Assembly (NCBI GenBank): GCA_016926315.1
Contig: JAFGOU010000047.1
Span: 1-23,240 of the forward strand
Direction: 5' to 3'
Length of the DNA: 23,240 bases
DNA from: Chitinispirillaceae bacterium
GTDB lineage: Bacteria; Fibrobacterota; Chitinivibrionia; Chitinivibrionales; Chitinispirillaceae
The notes under the pieces: model-generated
What the model was told of the DNA's origin: nothing
Database searches by the model: none
What the model saw: the letters and a program-made list of their open reading frames with translations, nothing else
Position numbers and translations under genes: made by a program
Shown: positions 1 to 8,278 of the stretch, piece by piece
Numbering within the stretch: the stretch's first letter is position 1
Layout of the letters: each line of letters begins with the position of its first letter

Positions 1-1
1 A

Positions 2-229
2 TTACGTTTCATCTGCAACACGCCTTCACTCATATCTGCGGTGGTCTATGATATGAAGGGAGATGCGCTCAAAACGCTTGCATGCGAGCGCAGCGTACCG
101 GCGGGGGAGCATACCCTCTCCTGGGACGGGACATCAGACAAGAGGAGCGCGGTTGCCCCGGGATGGTATTTCTGTCGGTTGAAGATCAATACGGCGACCA
201 TTTACACACACCTGACGCTGCTGAAGTAG
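2..229 (+). CDS. C-terminal fragment of a secreted protein with FlgD-like / type IX sorting tail
   Basis: The reading frame is open from base 2 to the TAG at 227-229, so this is the 3' end of a gene that starts before the window. The last 75 or so residues follow the pattern 'VYDMKGD ... AGEHTLSWDG ... APGWYFCRLK ... LTLLK'. This is the FlgD Ig-like / T9SS type A sorting module seen at the C-termini of secreted Bacteroidota and Fibrobacterota proteins. In that family the tail directs export across the outer membrane and anchoring at the surface. The catalytic or binding part lies outside the window, so the protein's function is unknown. The next gene starts 84 nt downstream on the same strand. 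Confidence 0.75.
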   Translation, partial: LRFICNTPSLISAVVYDMKGDALKTLACERSVPAGEHTLSWDGTSDKRSAVAPGWYFCRLKINTATIYTHLTLLK

Positions 230-313
230 GGTGGAAGCTTCCGTTTGCATGCGGATGATTCCCCTGATTTATGGCGGATCCAACCTCTTTTTGTACCATG
301 GCAAGGAGTATCT

Positions 314-3300
314 ATGCGAAAAGTCACGGTCTTTTTCTGTCTTCTTGCGGTCCTTTTTCCTGCGCTTGTCTCTGCTAAAAACCAGGTCCAGACCGAGCAT
401 TATGTGGTCGTCTTTGATGAAGGCAACGAATTCTACGCGCAGCAGGTGATTATGGTCGCGGAGGAGGTCTGGAGCAGTCTCGCCACCTCCTACAACCTTG
501 TGAACGATTACAAGAAAATCTACATTTACATTCTGGACCCGGGCGATTTCGCCAATGGGTACGCCATACCGCAGAAGAACTGCGTTACCATTTACACGAC
601 CAACCTCAATGCCGGCATACGCGGGACCAGCAACTGGATCAGGAACGTGGTCACCCACGAGCTGTCGCATGTCTTTTCTATGAAGGCGGCCGCGAAAAAC
701 ATGCTCGTGGATAATTTCTCGATCCGTTACTGGACCCGTTTCCAGAATCCCGACTGGGTGGCGGTCGGGCAGTACCGCAATTTCCTGGCGCCCATGTGGT
801 GGGTTGAGGGCGTTGCACAGTACGAGGCATACAGACACCACAACGATTTCTGGGACACGCACCGGGACATGTTTCTGCGCATGGCGGTCCTTGAAAACGA
901 TCTTTTAAACTACGTGGAAATGGGAACCTATGGCAACCGCAACGGCTTTTACGAGGAGATGGTGTACAACCAGGGCTACTCAATGGTGCGGTTTATCGAT
1001 TCCCTGCACGGCGCGGACGCCGTGCACAAAAGCGCCCTTACAAAATCATATTTCAACTTTAACGGTTCTCTCAAAAAAGCGACCGGCAAGACCGGCCAGG
1101 CGCTGTACGCACAGTGGAAAGAAGCGCTCGGCAGACAGTACGGCGCAGTAGCGGCGGCAGTCAAGAAAGAGCCGCGTGAAGGAGCGCTGGTCTATGACGG
1201 CGGGTTCTGGGACCATTTCCCTTCCCTTTCACCGGACGGCAAACAGCTTGCACTGGTGAGCAATAAAGGGTATGACGTGCGCTATTCCCACCTGTTCGTC
1301 ATGGACCTGGCCTCCAAAAAGACCAGACGCCTGCTCAAAGAGCGCAATACCGTGAATTCGCGCGTGCAGTGGTTTCCTGACGGCGAAAGGCTTCTCTATG
1401 CACGATGGTCTGAGCGCGCCGCATACCTGGACCTGTATATCTGCGGCCCGTCCGGCCACGATGAACAGGCGCTTACCTGGCATGGCCGTTCCATGGACCC
1501 GGCAATCGCTCCTGACGGAAAAACGGTCGTGTACGTCGAAAACAGGGGCGGGATCCAGAACCTGGTGCTGATAGGAGCGGACGGCAATAACAAACGGCAG
1601 CTCACCAACTTCGCCGATCATACGCAGCTCTATTCCCCAAGCTGGACGCCTGACGGAAAAAACCTTGTTGTCGGTATTTTCCGCGACAAGGACCGGGACA
1701 TCGCCATGGTGAGCGCAGGCGCGGCGCCGCTTGATAAGGTGCGCAAGCTCACGGACACGGCCTTTTTCCCGGAATCGCTCAATTTTCAGGACGATTTCTC
1801 GTTTCGCCTGCTGGTGCACACGACCGCCGACGAACGCGATCCCTGCGTATCAGCCGACGGTAAAACGCTCTATTTCTCGTCTGACCGGACCGGGATTTTC
1901 AACATCTACCGCATGGACCTTGCCGCTGCGATGGCGCGTGACACCATGGCGGCCCCGGTTCACGATACCGCGGCTGCTGCGGTTCCCGATACCCTCGCGG
2001 CGCAGGATACCGCCATGGTGCAGGACACCTCGGCGCCACCGGAGACCCTTGTCGCGCAGGATACCACACGTTCGCCTCTCGATGTGGAGGTGGAACAGGT
2101 TACCAACGTGCTTGGCGGAGCGTTTCATCCCTGCGTGGACCGGGACAACGGGGTGCTGTATTACACCGGTTTTCATGCGGCGAACTACAGTGTGTATTCG
2201 ATCCCGGCTAAAGGATTCAGGACCGTGACTCTGTCAAACGAGCCGCGCGAATATGTGGAACGCAAACGGGAGCCGTTCGTGTTTTCCTCAGGCGCTGATG
2301 ACGGCAAGAACCCGCTCAAACCCTATCAGTATCCGATGTCGCCCTACAAGCCGGTGTATACCCTGTGGGACGTAAGTCCGTTTGTTTCCATTTCACCCGC
2401 CTATATTACCGACAGTATCGGCGACATGCTGATCCGCGGCGGGATGCAGTTTCTGCTCGGCGAGCTTTCAGGGATCGCCAATCTGCAGGGGTACGTGTTC
2501 GGCGGCCAGTCTACCCAGAACCGGCCCGGCCTTTCCTGGGGAGGCGGTCTTGCGTCGAACGTACGGCTTCCCGGGATATCCGGCACCAACTACGATTTCC
2601 AGCCGTGGGCAAACCTTGTTGCCGACCGTCAGGTATTCCGGTCAAATGACAAGCTTGAGCCGGAGCCGGTCTCGGTCAACCGCGAGCCGTACGCTTCACT
2701 GCTAATCCCTTCAACACAGGAAGATACCCTGCTTGCGCAATATGTCGATTTTGTTGACGGTTCTTTTAGGGGCAGCCAGACCTTTGACGACGGCGGTATT
2801 GTCGGGGGGGTGCAGTTTGACCGGTACCATTCGCTCAGCGCTGATCTGTTTTACCAGAACATCTATTTTGACGGGGATGTTCTCAATGCACGGCTCGGCT
2901 CAACGCTGCGGGTGTATGCGCTCCCCACGGGCGGATGGACAACGAACGCGCAGGATATTACCGACACACTGCTGAACGATGCTGATACCACCTTTCTTGA
3001 TTCGGTCATCATATTCAATACGTTCACCGATAGCCTGGCAGCCACCTATCTTAATTATTATGACCGGTTCAGCGTGTACAAGGATTTCCAGGCCGGACTC
3101 AGCTACTTTTATGAAAACATCAGACCGGCGCAGGTCATGGTCAGCAGGGCCGACCTGTTTGCGGCGCGCTGCGCGCTCGCGTCGAGCATCCTGACCATAG
3201 GCGCGACATTCCCGGGCAGCGATACCATTATTGAACCTGACAATAAGGCTGATCCTTTCCTTTTGATAAACAAAAACGCCGACGGCAAGCCCATCGCCTT

Positions 3301-4015
3301 TATCGAACCACTGCTTATGCGCGAAAATTTCGCGCGCTTCGAGTTGAACGCACTGGAGCGTTTTCCCCTCGGGAGCAGGCGGCACCTCGCGACGTTCAAC
3401 GCATTTTTCGGCACGCTCGACCGCAGACTTCCGGAACAGGGGACGACCTATCCGCTGCAGTACCGGGCCGGCTGGTTCATGCGGGCGTATCCGTATTCGT
3501 TCGATCCCATTGACACGGCCACGACAACGGACAGTATTGCCGTTGCAGATATTTTCGGCCAGATGCAGTTTTTGCATTACACCGCAGACGATAAAGACAT
3601 GATCAGAAAAGACCTGCTCTGGGGCAACCGGATCATGTATCTCAATGCCGAATACACGTTTGAGGTGGCCAGGGGCATCACGCTCAAGCCGCTGGGACTG
3701 CTCGTGCAGGGTCTGTACGCAACGGTCTTTGCCGAAGCGGCCGGGTTATGGAACAGCGACATTCTGGATTTTTCCTTGACAGAGCTTCTGGGCATGGGCA
3801 ATGGGTTCAGCAATCCGGGCGAATCCTTTATCAAGGACGCCGGGCTCCGTATCGACCTGCCGTTTGTTCTTTTCGAAAACTGGAACGCATTCATTACCTT
3901 CACCTGGGCGCGCAGGTTGAGCCTGGACGACGCGATCCTCAGCATCGATGCTGCGGACAATATCCGTCACTTGGACAAGGACCGGTTTTCCTTCAACTTT
4001 TTATTGACGAATTAA
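314..4015 (+). CDS. Exported peptidase-MA-like / TolB-type beta-propeller / outer-membrane beta-barrel fusion
   Basis: I chose ATG 314 because AAGGAG sits at 303-308 and the product then begins with a clean signal peptide (MRKVTVFFCLLAVLFPALVSA). An upstream in-frame start at 245 would hide this signal behind 23 residues. The protein has 1233 residues. Domains in order: a gluzincin-like peptidase with HELSH at 115-119 and a WWVEGVAQYE motif giving the likely third zinc ligand, Glu165; PD40/TolB-type propeller blades from about 290 to 620 (repeated 'SPDGK', 'FPDGE', 'APDGK', 'TPDGK', 'SADGK'); a Thr/Asp/Ala/Pro-rich insert at about 541-590; and a long beta-rich C-terminal half with alternating aromatic and hydrophobic strands typical of an outer-membrane barrel. 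The HExxH plus downstream Glu suggests an active peptidase, but the substrate is unknown. The gene converges on the next one with a 16-nt gap. Confidence 0.8.
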   Translation: MRKVTVFFCLLAVLFPALVSAKNQVQTEHYVVVFDEGNEFYAQQVIMVAEEVWSSLATSYNLVNDYKKIYIYILDPGDFANGYAIPQKNCVTIYTTNLNAGIRGTSNWIRNVVTHELSHVFSMKAAAKNMLVDNFSIRYWTRFQNPDWVAVGQYRNFLAPMWWVEGVAQYEAYRHHNDFWDTHRDMFLRMAVLENDLLNYVEMGTYGNRNGFYEEMVYNQGYSMVRFIDSLHGADAVHKSALTKSYFNFNGSLKKATGKTGQALYAQWKEALGRQYGAVAAAVKKEPREGALVYDGGFWDHFPSLSPDGKQLALVSNKGYDVRYSHLFVMDLASKKTRRLLKERNTVNSRVQWFPDGERLLYARWSERAAYLDLYICGPSGHDEQALTWHGRSMDPAIAPDGKTVVYVENRGGIQNLVLIGADGNNKRQLTNFADHTQLYSPSWTPDGKNLVVGIFRDKDRDIAMVSAGAAPLDKVRKLTDTAFFPESLNFQDDFSFRLLVHTTADERDPCVSADGKTLYFSSDRTGIFNIYRMDLAAAMARDTMAAPVHDTAAAAVPDTLAAQDTAMVQDTSAPPETLVAQDTTRSPLDVEVEQVTNVLGGAFHPCVDRDNGVLYYTGFHAANYSVYSIPAKGFRTVTLSNEPREYVERKREPFVFSSGADDGKNPLKPYQYPMSPYKPVYTLWDVSPFVSISPAYITDSIGDMLIRGGMQFLLGELSGIANLQGYVFGGQSTQNRPGLSWGGGLASNVRLPGISGTNYDFQPWANLVADRQVFRSNDKLEPEPVSVNREPYASLLIPSTQEDTLLAQYVDFVDGSFRGSQTFDDGGIVGGVQFDRYHSLSADLFYQNIYFDGDVLNARLGSTLRVYALPTGGWTTNAQDITDTLLNDADTTFLDSVIIFNTFTDSLAATYLNYYDRFSVYKDFQAGLSYFYENIRPAQVMVSRADLFAARCALASSILTIGATFPGSDTIIEPDNKADPFLLINKNADGKPIAFIEPLLMRENFARFELNALERFPLGSRRHLATFNAFFGTLDRRLPEQGTTYPLQYRAGWFMRAYPYSFDPIDTATTTDSIAVADIFGQMQFLHYTADDKDMIRKDLLWGNRIMYLNAEYTFEVARGITLKPLGLLVQGLYATVFAEAAGLWNSDILDFSLTELLGMGNGFSNPGESFIKDAGLRIDLPFVLFENWNAFITFTWARRLSLDDAILSIDAADNIRHLDKDRFSFNFLLTN
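1936..2075 (+). repeat. Degenerate Asp-Thr-rich repeat inside the propeller protein
   Basis: This stretch of the 314-4015 gene encodes a low-complexity run in which 'DT' recurs every 6-8 residues (DTMAAPVH, DTAAAAVP, DTLAAQ, DTAMVQ, DTSAPPE, then DTTRSP). It separates the fifth propeller blade from the next blade-like segment. It is probably a flexible extracytoplasmic loop or linker that expanded by slippage. Confidence 0.6.
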
Positions 4016-4031
4016 GCGGGGGGGATGCCGG

Positions 4032-5363
4032 TTACCGTCGCGGCATGACCGATACCTTGCTGCGCGCAATAATTCCTCGGTCCGTATCGCGCACCGTAAC
4101 GACAAACACGCCGCCGGCATAACCAGGAAGCGCAACAGCGCTGTCGTATGATTGCAGCATGACCTGTTCGATCCGTGCACCGCTTAAGGCAGTGATGGTC
4201 AGACAGACCGGCAGCGTGATCCGGGCCGGCAGGGAGATGCTGAGGCGGTCTCTGCTATAAGCAATGAAGCAGGGGGCCGGACTGGCCGCTCGAAACCTGT
4301 TCGTCACTTGCGCCTCCGGGCCGAACACATATACCCCTGAGTCGGTTCCCGCCATGAGCTGTACCTGGGTGCCGCGCATGAACGGGCTGACCACGACGCA
4401 GCGCGGTGTTGCCGGGATATCGCCCGTTTCGGCCCAATCGGTCTGATCGCCGGTGTCGGAGCCGGAAAAGACGCCGCTGTCAACCGCTGCAATCGGGAAA
4501 TCCGCGGGCACGGGAGACCTGCGAATCGCGCACACGCTGTGAATGGCTTGGCCAGGAAGGGGAGATCCGAGATGGTTCCAGCCGGCCGGCGTCGGGGTAT
4601 AGCGGAACACTCCCGAATCGCTGGTGCCGATGAGAAGTTCAGGCCGGCTCGCTTCCGGCATGAACGACCCGTTCGTCATGGCAGTGACATTCAAGCGTCG
4701 AATGATGTGCAAGGAGTCGGACACCAGTTCCAGGAAGCTGCCCGGACCGGGCTCAGGGCTCCGGTCATACCCGCCCGCATACAGGGTGTGGTTCACCGGA
4801 GACAGCTCGATCGCAGAACAGTGCGGCATTTCAACGCCGAACGCGTTCTCCGGCATCGGGATTTCTGCCAGGGCATGGAGGGTATCCTTGATGAAACGGC
4901 CGACGGAGATGCCGTTTTGGGACCCGGCATACACCAGGGTCATGGTATCGCTTTCAATAATCGTGTCTTTGAGCGCCAGCGCGGTCGGCCACAGGCAGAA
5001 TTGACCGATCGTAAAGGCATAGAAGGGAGGTCCGTCCAGCACGTCGCGACCGATATAGAGCCCGTCCGAGAAGGTGCCCATGCCTGCGGCTGCGACAACG
5101 GTTGAGGAATTAATCCGTGCGATTGCATGGACCGGGAGCCCGGTGTATGCGTCACTCCAGTTGTTGGTCTGGCCCATGCTCCAGTAAATTGATACGCCTT
5201 TGTCGGTGCCCGCGAAAATACGCATGGTATCCTCGGCCAGAATGCAGTTGACGCTGTAATCACGCAGCCCCAACGGGGTCCAGTTTTCGGCGGAAAACGA
5301 CGAGCACGGAAGCGATGCGGTGCAGGCGAATAACGCGAAACGACGAAGAAGGGGGAAGCTCAT
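4032..5363 (-). CDS. Secreted beta-propeller protein with C-terminal sorting-like tail
   Basis: The start is ATG 5363, preceded by AAGGAAGG. A start 14 codons upstream (5405) lacks such support. The 443-residue product opens with a signal peptide (SFPLLRRFALFACTASLPCSSFSA, likely cleaved before Glu). It contains at least five short blade motifs: AGTDKGVSIY, AGSQNGISVG, IGTSDSGVFRY, AAVDSGVFSG and AGTDSGVYVFG. These resemble the 'two-component regulator propeller' or sialidase-like blades of exported proteins. The last 70 residues (ITLPVCLTITALSGAR ... GGVFVVTV) look like a T9SS-type sorting domain. No catalytic residues are recognisable, so a binding or scaffold role is more likely than an enzymatic one. 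It lies 93 nt downstream of the GH2 gene on the same strand and may be co-transcribed with it. Confidence 0.7.
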   Translation of the reverse strand: MSFPLLRRFALFACTASLPCSSFSAENWTPLGLRDYSVNCILAEDTMRIFAGTDKGVSIYWSMGQTNNWSDAYTGLPVHAIARINSSTVVAAAGMGTFSDGLYIGRDVLDGPPFYAFTIGQFCLWPTALALKDTIIESDTMTLVYAGSQNGISVGRFIKDTLHALAEIPMPENAFGVEMPHCSAIELSPVNHTLYAGGYDRSPEPGPGSFLELVSDSLHIIRRLNVTAMTNGSFMPEASRPELLIGTSDSGVFRYTPTPAGWNHLGSPLPGQAIHSVCAIRRSPVPADFPIAAVDSGVFSGSDTGDQTDWAETGDIPATPRCVVVSPFMRGTQVQLMAGTDSGVYVFGPEAQVTNRFRAASPAPCFIAYSRDRLSISLPARITLPVCLTITALSGARIEQVMLQSYDSAVALPGYAGGVFVVTVRDTDRGIIARSKVSVMPRR

Positions 5364-5455
5364 GGCGACCTTCCTTTTATTGTATAACGAGAAACGCAGG
5401 ATCAATCCCCCATATTTTACAATTCTTTGTTCCTCATTCTACAATTTAAAATTAA

Positions 5456-8077
5456 TTATCTCGTTCCCCCGATCCTGACAATATAACTTTTAATGCCGGC
5501 CTTTTTTTCCTTTGCCAGATCAATGCGCCTGGACGTGATCGTTCCCCGGTACACGCACGCGCCTCTGAGATCGTATACCGCGACAGGGCTGTGCAGTTGG
5601 TCGGCAAACGACGGCGGCAGGCAGAGCGTGGTTCCGTGCACCAGGACCGATTTTCGCGTTGCGCAGAATCGTTTCGATAGAGTCGCCGGAGCGGCAATGG
5701 GCGTCTCTTGCCGCAAGGGCAGGGTCACGATGGTCACCTGGTTTGATGACGCGCTTCCCGCGCTCGCGCTTACGCGGATGGTTCCGGGCGTCAGATCGGC
5801 CTGCGCAAGAATGATATGGTATCCGGCAATGGCGGCGACCGGATTCTGACCTATGGCGGCGCCGTTGCCGCTCACCGTAAAGGTGATGCTGTTTCTGGCG
5901 GTCGGCACTACGGTGTTGTCGGCGTCGACCAGGGCGGCGACCACGCGGGAGAAATCGCTGCCGTTTGCAACGATGGTGTCGGGATCAGCGGTCAGCACGA
6001 TGCCTGAAACAGTGCCCGGCGTTCTTACCGTGTGCGTGGCAACGACCTGGCCGCCGATCAATCCTTCGGCTTTGAGTGATCCTGACTGAAACGCGACATT
6101 GGAAAACGTGACGGGCGGGTGCGCGCAGGCGTTTCCCGCCTTGTCCGGGCTCTGCGTGCCCACCGGCGAGCCGTTTCTGGAGAGCTTGACCTGCTCGCAG
6201 TTGGTGAACACCGTTCTGTCGAGCGGCGAGCCGGCGGCGTAATAATTCTCGATGAACACCATGGGATCCTTCGTGCCGTCGTAATTGTATTGCGCGCTCT
6301 GGCTCTTGTAGAAATAGCAGCAGAACTTGGGAATGTGCATGATGTCCATGACGCCGTGGTTCTGCACGACCGCGCCGTTACCCGAGTTGTAATCGAACGC
6401 GCACCAGCCCAGAATGCCGTGTATAAAAGGTTTCTCGCGCGACCACATGGTCATCTGTTCGTGTTTGAGCGCATGGCTGATGAGCCGCGTCTCCTCGTCC
6501 GCACGCGCGGTGGGATAGGTATGACCGGTATGTTCCGACAGGAGAAACCCGCGAGTGCCCGGGTCGGGATTGGACGCCGGCACACTGGTGAACCAGTTGC
6601 CGCCGTATAGATCAAAGACATTGTTGGTCGTGGCGTAGTTACGGGATTGCGTGGTCGGATGCGTCGTATCCTCCTGCTTCATGGTCGCCTGGATGGCTTC
6701 GTCGAAGGCGACGTTCTGCCACGCCTCGTTGACCGATCCCCAGATCGCGACGGAGGGGTGGTTGCGGGAGTGGCGTATGAACGTTCTGACCGCCTCCTTG
6801 CAGCGCTCCGCCCAGAGCACGTGCGTTGAAAGGTTGGGCGTGAATCCCGATGCCCAGCTCGGGATCTCGATCCAGAGCATCATGCCCAGCGAATCGCAGG
6901 CGTTCATGAACGCGTCGTCCTGCAGATAGTGGGAGCAGCGGACAAAATTGCACCCGGCCTCCTTGAGTATCACGGCGTCGCGCACCTGCTGGATGTTTGG
7001 CACGGCGCCGCCCACGTAGGGCCACTGCTGCGTGCGGTTCAGCCCGAGGATTTTTATGGGTTCGCCGTTGCAGTAAAAACCGTTCGTCTGGGTCCAGGTA
7101 AACTGCCGTATCCCGATTTTTGTCGAATAGTGGTCAATGGCCCCGGTGCCGTTGTACACGACCGTGTTCAGTGTGTAACGGTACGGCAGGTCGTAGGGAA
7201 ACCAGAGGTGGGGATCGGCAACGGTCAGGGTCTGGGTGAATTTCGTGACGCCGCTGGTCGAAACGCTGCCGCTCGTCTCGTCGCTTGCCGCTGGCGTGCC
7301 CTGCGCATCCACAAGCGTGGTCACGAGCCGGCAGGTCGCGGCGCTCGCGCTGCGGTTCCTGATCCAGGTCTCCACCCGCACGGTCGCGGCGCTCGCGCTG
7401 ACCGAGGGACAGGTGATGAACTGGCCGCCCTGCAGGGCGAATCCGTTGCTCCAGTCATGGACCGCCTCAGGGATATACATGGTATTGGTCAGGATCAGCC
7501 GCACATCGCGGTACAGGCCGCCGAAAATCGTGTAATCGAGGCCGGAGTTGTCCGGTTTCTCCGGCGGCACGTTGCTCTGGTAGGTGTTGTCGAGCCGGAC
7601 CGCGACCACGTTGTCGGTCCCGTCGAACGCGCAGTACTGGGTAATGTCGTAGCAAAAGGGATTATACCCGCCATAATGGGTCTCAAGCGAGGTGCCGTTG
7701 ATCCACACCTGCGCGACTGTCATGGCGCCCTCGAAAAAAAGGGTCACTCGTTTATCGCTTTGTTCGGATGTAAGCGTGAAATGCTTCCGGTACCATCCTA
7801 TACCGCGGTAGACGCTCGAACTGAGGGCGGTGAGATTGCGGAAGGAGTGGGGCAGGTGGACCGTGGACCATGACTGGTCGTTAAAGCTTGGCGCGCTGGC
7901 GCCGGAAGCGTCACCGCGGTAGAATTTCCACGACAAGTTCATGTTCAGGATGGTGCGGTCGGTCGCCGGAGCGGAGAAGAGGGACGCTTCGATCAGCGGG
8001 ATCGCAAAGAACAGGAACAGCAGACACGTCAACGGTGATATGACGGCACTCGCACGGAATGAATTGCTGCGCACCAT
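5456..8077 (-). CDS. Exported glycoside hydrolase family 2 (beta-galactosidase-like)
   Basis: ATG 8077 is preceded by an AGAGGAAAG ribosome site. The 873-residue product has a signal peptide (to about residue 31), a GH2 sugar-binding jelly roll (about 45-200, with 'GIGWYRKHF' and 'FEGAMTVAQVWING'), a GH2 Ig-like domain (about 225-325) and a TIM barrel (about 330-600). The acid/base is Glu451 in 'WGSVNEAWQN', and the probable nucleophile is Glu515 in 'FLLSEHTG'. Next come a GH2 C-terminal beta domain, a bacterial Ig-like domain (about 690-785, 'LTADPDTIVANGSD') and a sorting-like tail ending 'AVYDLRGACVYRG ... SYIVRIGG'. GH2 enzymes retain configuration and cut beta-galactosides, glucuronides or mannosides; the sequence does not settle which. 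The export signal and tail place it outside the cell or on its surface. Confidence 0.88.
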   Translation of the reverse strand: MVRSNSFRASAVISPLTCLLFLFFAIPLIEASLFSAPATDRTILNMNLSWKFYRGDASGASAPSFNDQSWSTVHLPHSFRNLTALSSSVYRGIGWYRKHFTLTSEQSDKRVTLFFEGAMTVAQVWINGTSLETHYGGYNPFCYDITQYCAFDGTDNVVAVRLDNTYQSNVPPEKPDNSGLDYTIFGGLYRDVRLILTNTMYIPEAVHDWSNGFALQGGQFITCPSVSASAATVRVETWIRNRSASAATCRLVTTLVDAQGTPAASDETSGSVSTSGVTKFTQTLTVADPHLWFPYDLPYRYTLNTVVYNGTGAIDHYSTKIGIRQFTWTQTNGFYCNGEPIKILGLNRTQQWPYVGGAVPNIQQVRDAVILKEAGCNFVRCSHYLQDDAFMNACDSLGMMLWIEIPSWASGFTPNLSTHVLWAERCKEAVRTFIRHSRNHPSVAIWGSVNEAWQNVAFDEAIQATMKQEDTTHPTTQSRNYATTNNVFDLYGGNWFTSVPASNPDPGTRGFLLSEHTGHTYPTARADEETRLISHALKHEQMTMWSREKPFIHGILGWCAFDYNSGNGAVVQNHGVMDIMHIPKFCCYFYKSQSAQYNYDGTKDPMVFIENYYAAGSPLDRTVFTNCEQVKLSRNGSPVGTQSPDKAGNACAHPPVTFSNVAFQSGSLKAEGLIGGQVVATHTVRTPGTVSGIVLTADPDTIVANGSDFSRVVAALVDADNTVVPTARNSITFTVSGNGAAIGQNPVAAIAGYHIILAQADLTPGTIRVSASAGSASSNQVTIVTLPLRQETPIAAPATLSKRFCATRKSVLVHGTTLCLPPSFADQLHSPVAVYDLRGACVYRGTITSRRIDLAKEKKAGIKSYIVRIGGTR

Positions 8078-8278
8078 ACGCTTTCCTCTTTCATGCTATG
8101 ATTGGTTTGCTGAAAAAGCGCCGGGAGAGAAATGGCCTGCCGCACGACCCCTTCGTCGCGTGCAGAATCCAGCTTTGGCGTACATGAGCTTTTATATAAT
8201 TTATATCACTGAGCCTGGAATTGATTGCATTTCTTAATAATTATTCAAATATCGATTACAATCGTAAACAAGCACCCT
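8078..8278. promoter_or_regulatory. Divergent intergenic region between GH2 gene and TPR membrane protein
   Basis: This 201-bp divergent gap becomes AT-rich toward the plus-strand gene. On the minus strand there is a possible promoter for the GH2 gene: TTCCAG (8215-8220), a 16-nt spacer and TATATA (8193-8198). A 13-bp palindrome, ATATAATTTATAT (8194-8206), overlaps that -10. No convincing plus-strand promoter or Shine-Dalgarno was found for the TPR gene. The promoter call is weak because the -35 matches poorly. Confidence 0.25.

Noticed and set aside
233..242. 10-bp palindrome GGAAGCTTCC just after the first stop codon
   Set aside because: It is short, without a T-tract or nearby promoter, and easily expected by chance.
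269..862. Minus-strand frame of 197 codons opposite the peptidase domain
   Set aside because: The plus-strand protein has a signal peptide, HELSH motif and ribosome site; the antisense product has none of these.
6929..7873. Open frame of 314 codons on the plus strand opposite the GH2 gene
   Set aside because: It lies wholly inside a GH2 gene with intact domains, and the translated text is low-complexity and lacks a fold signature.
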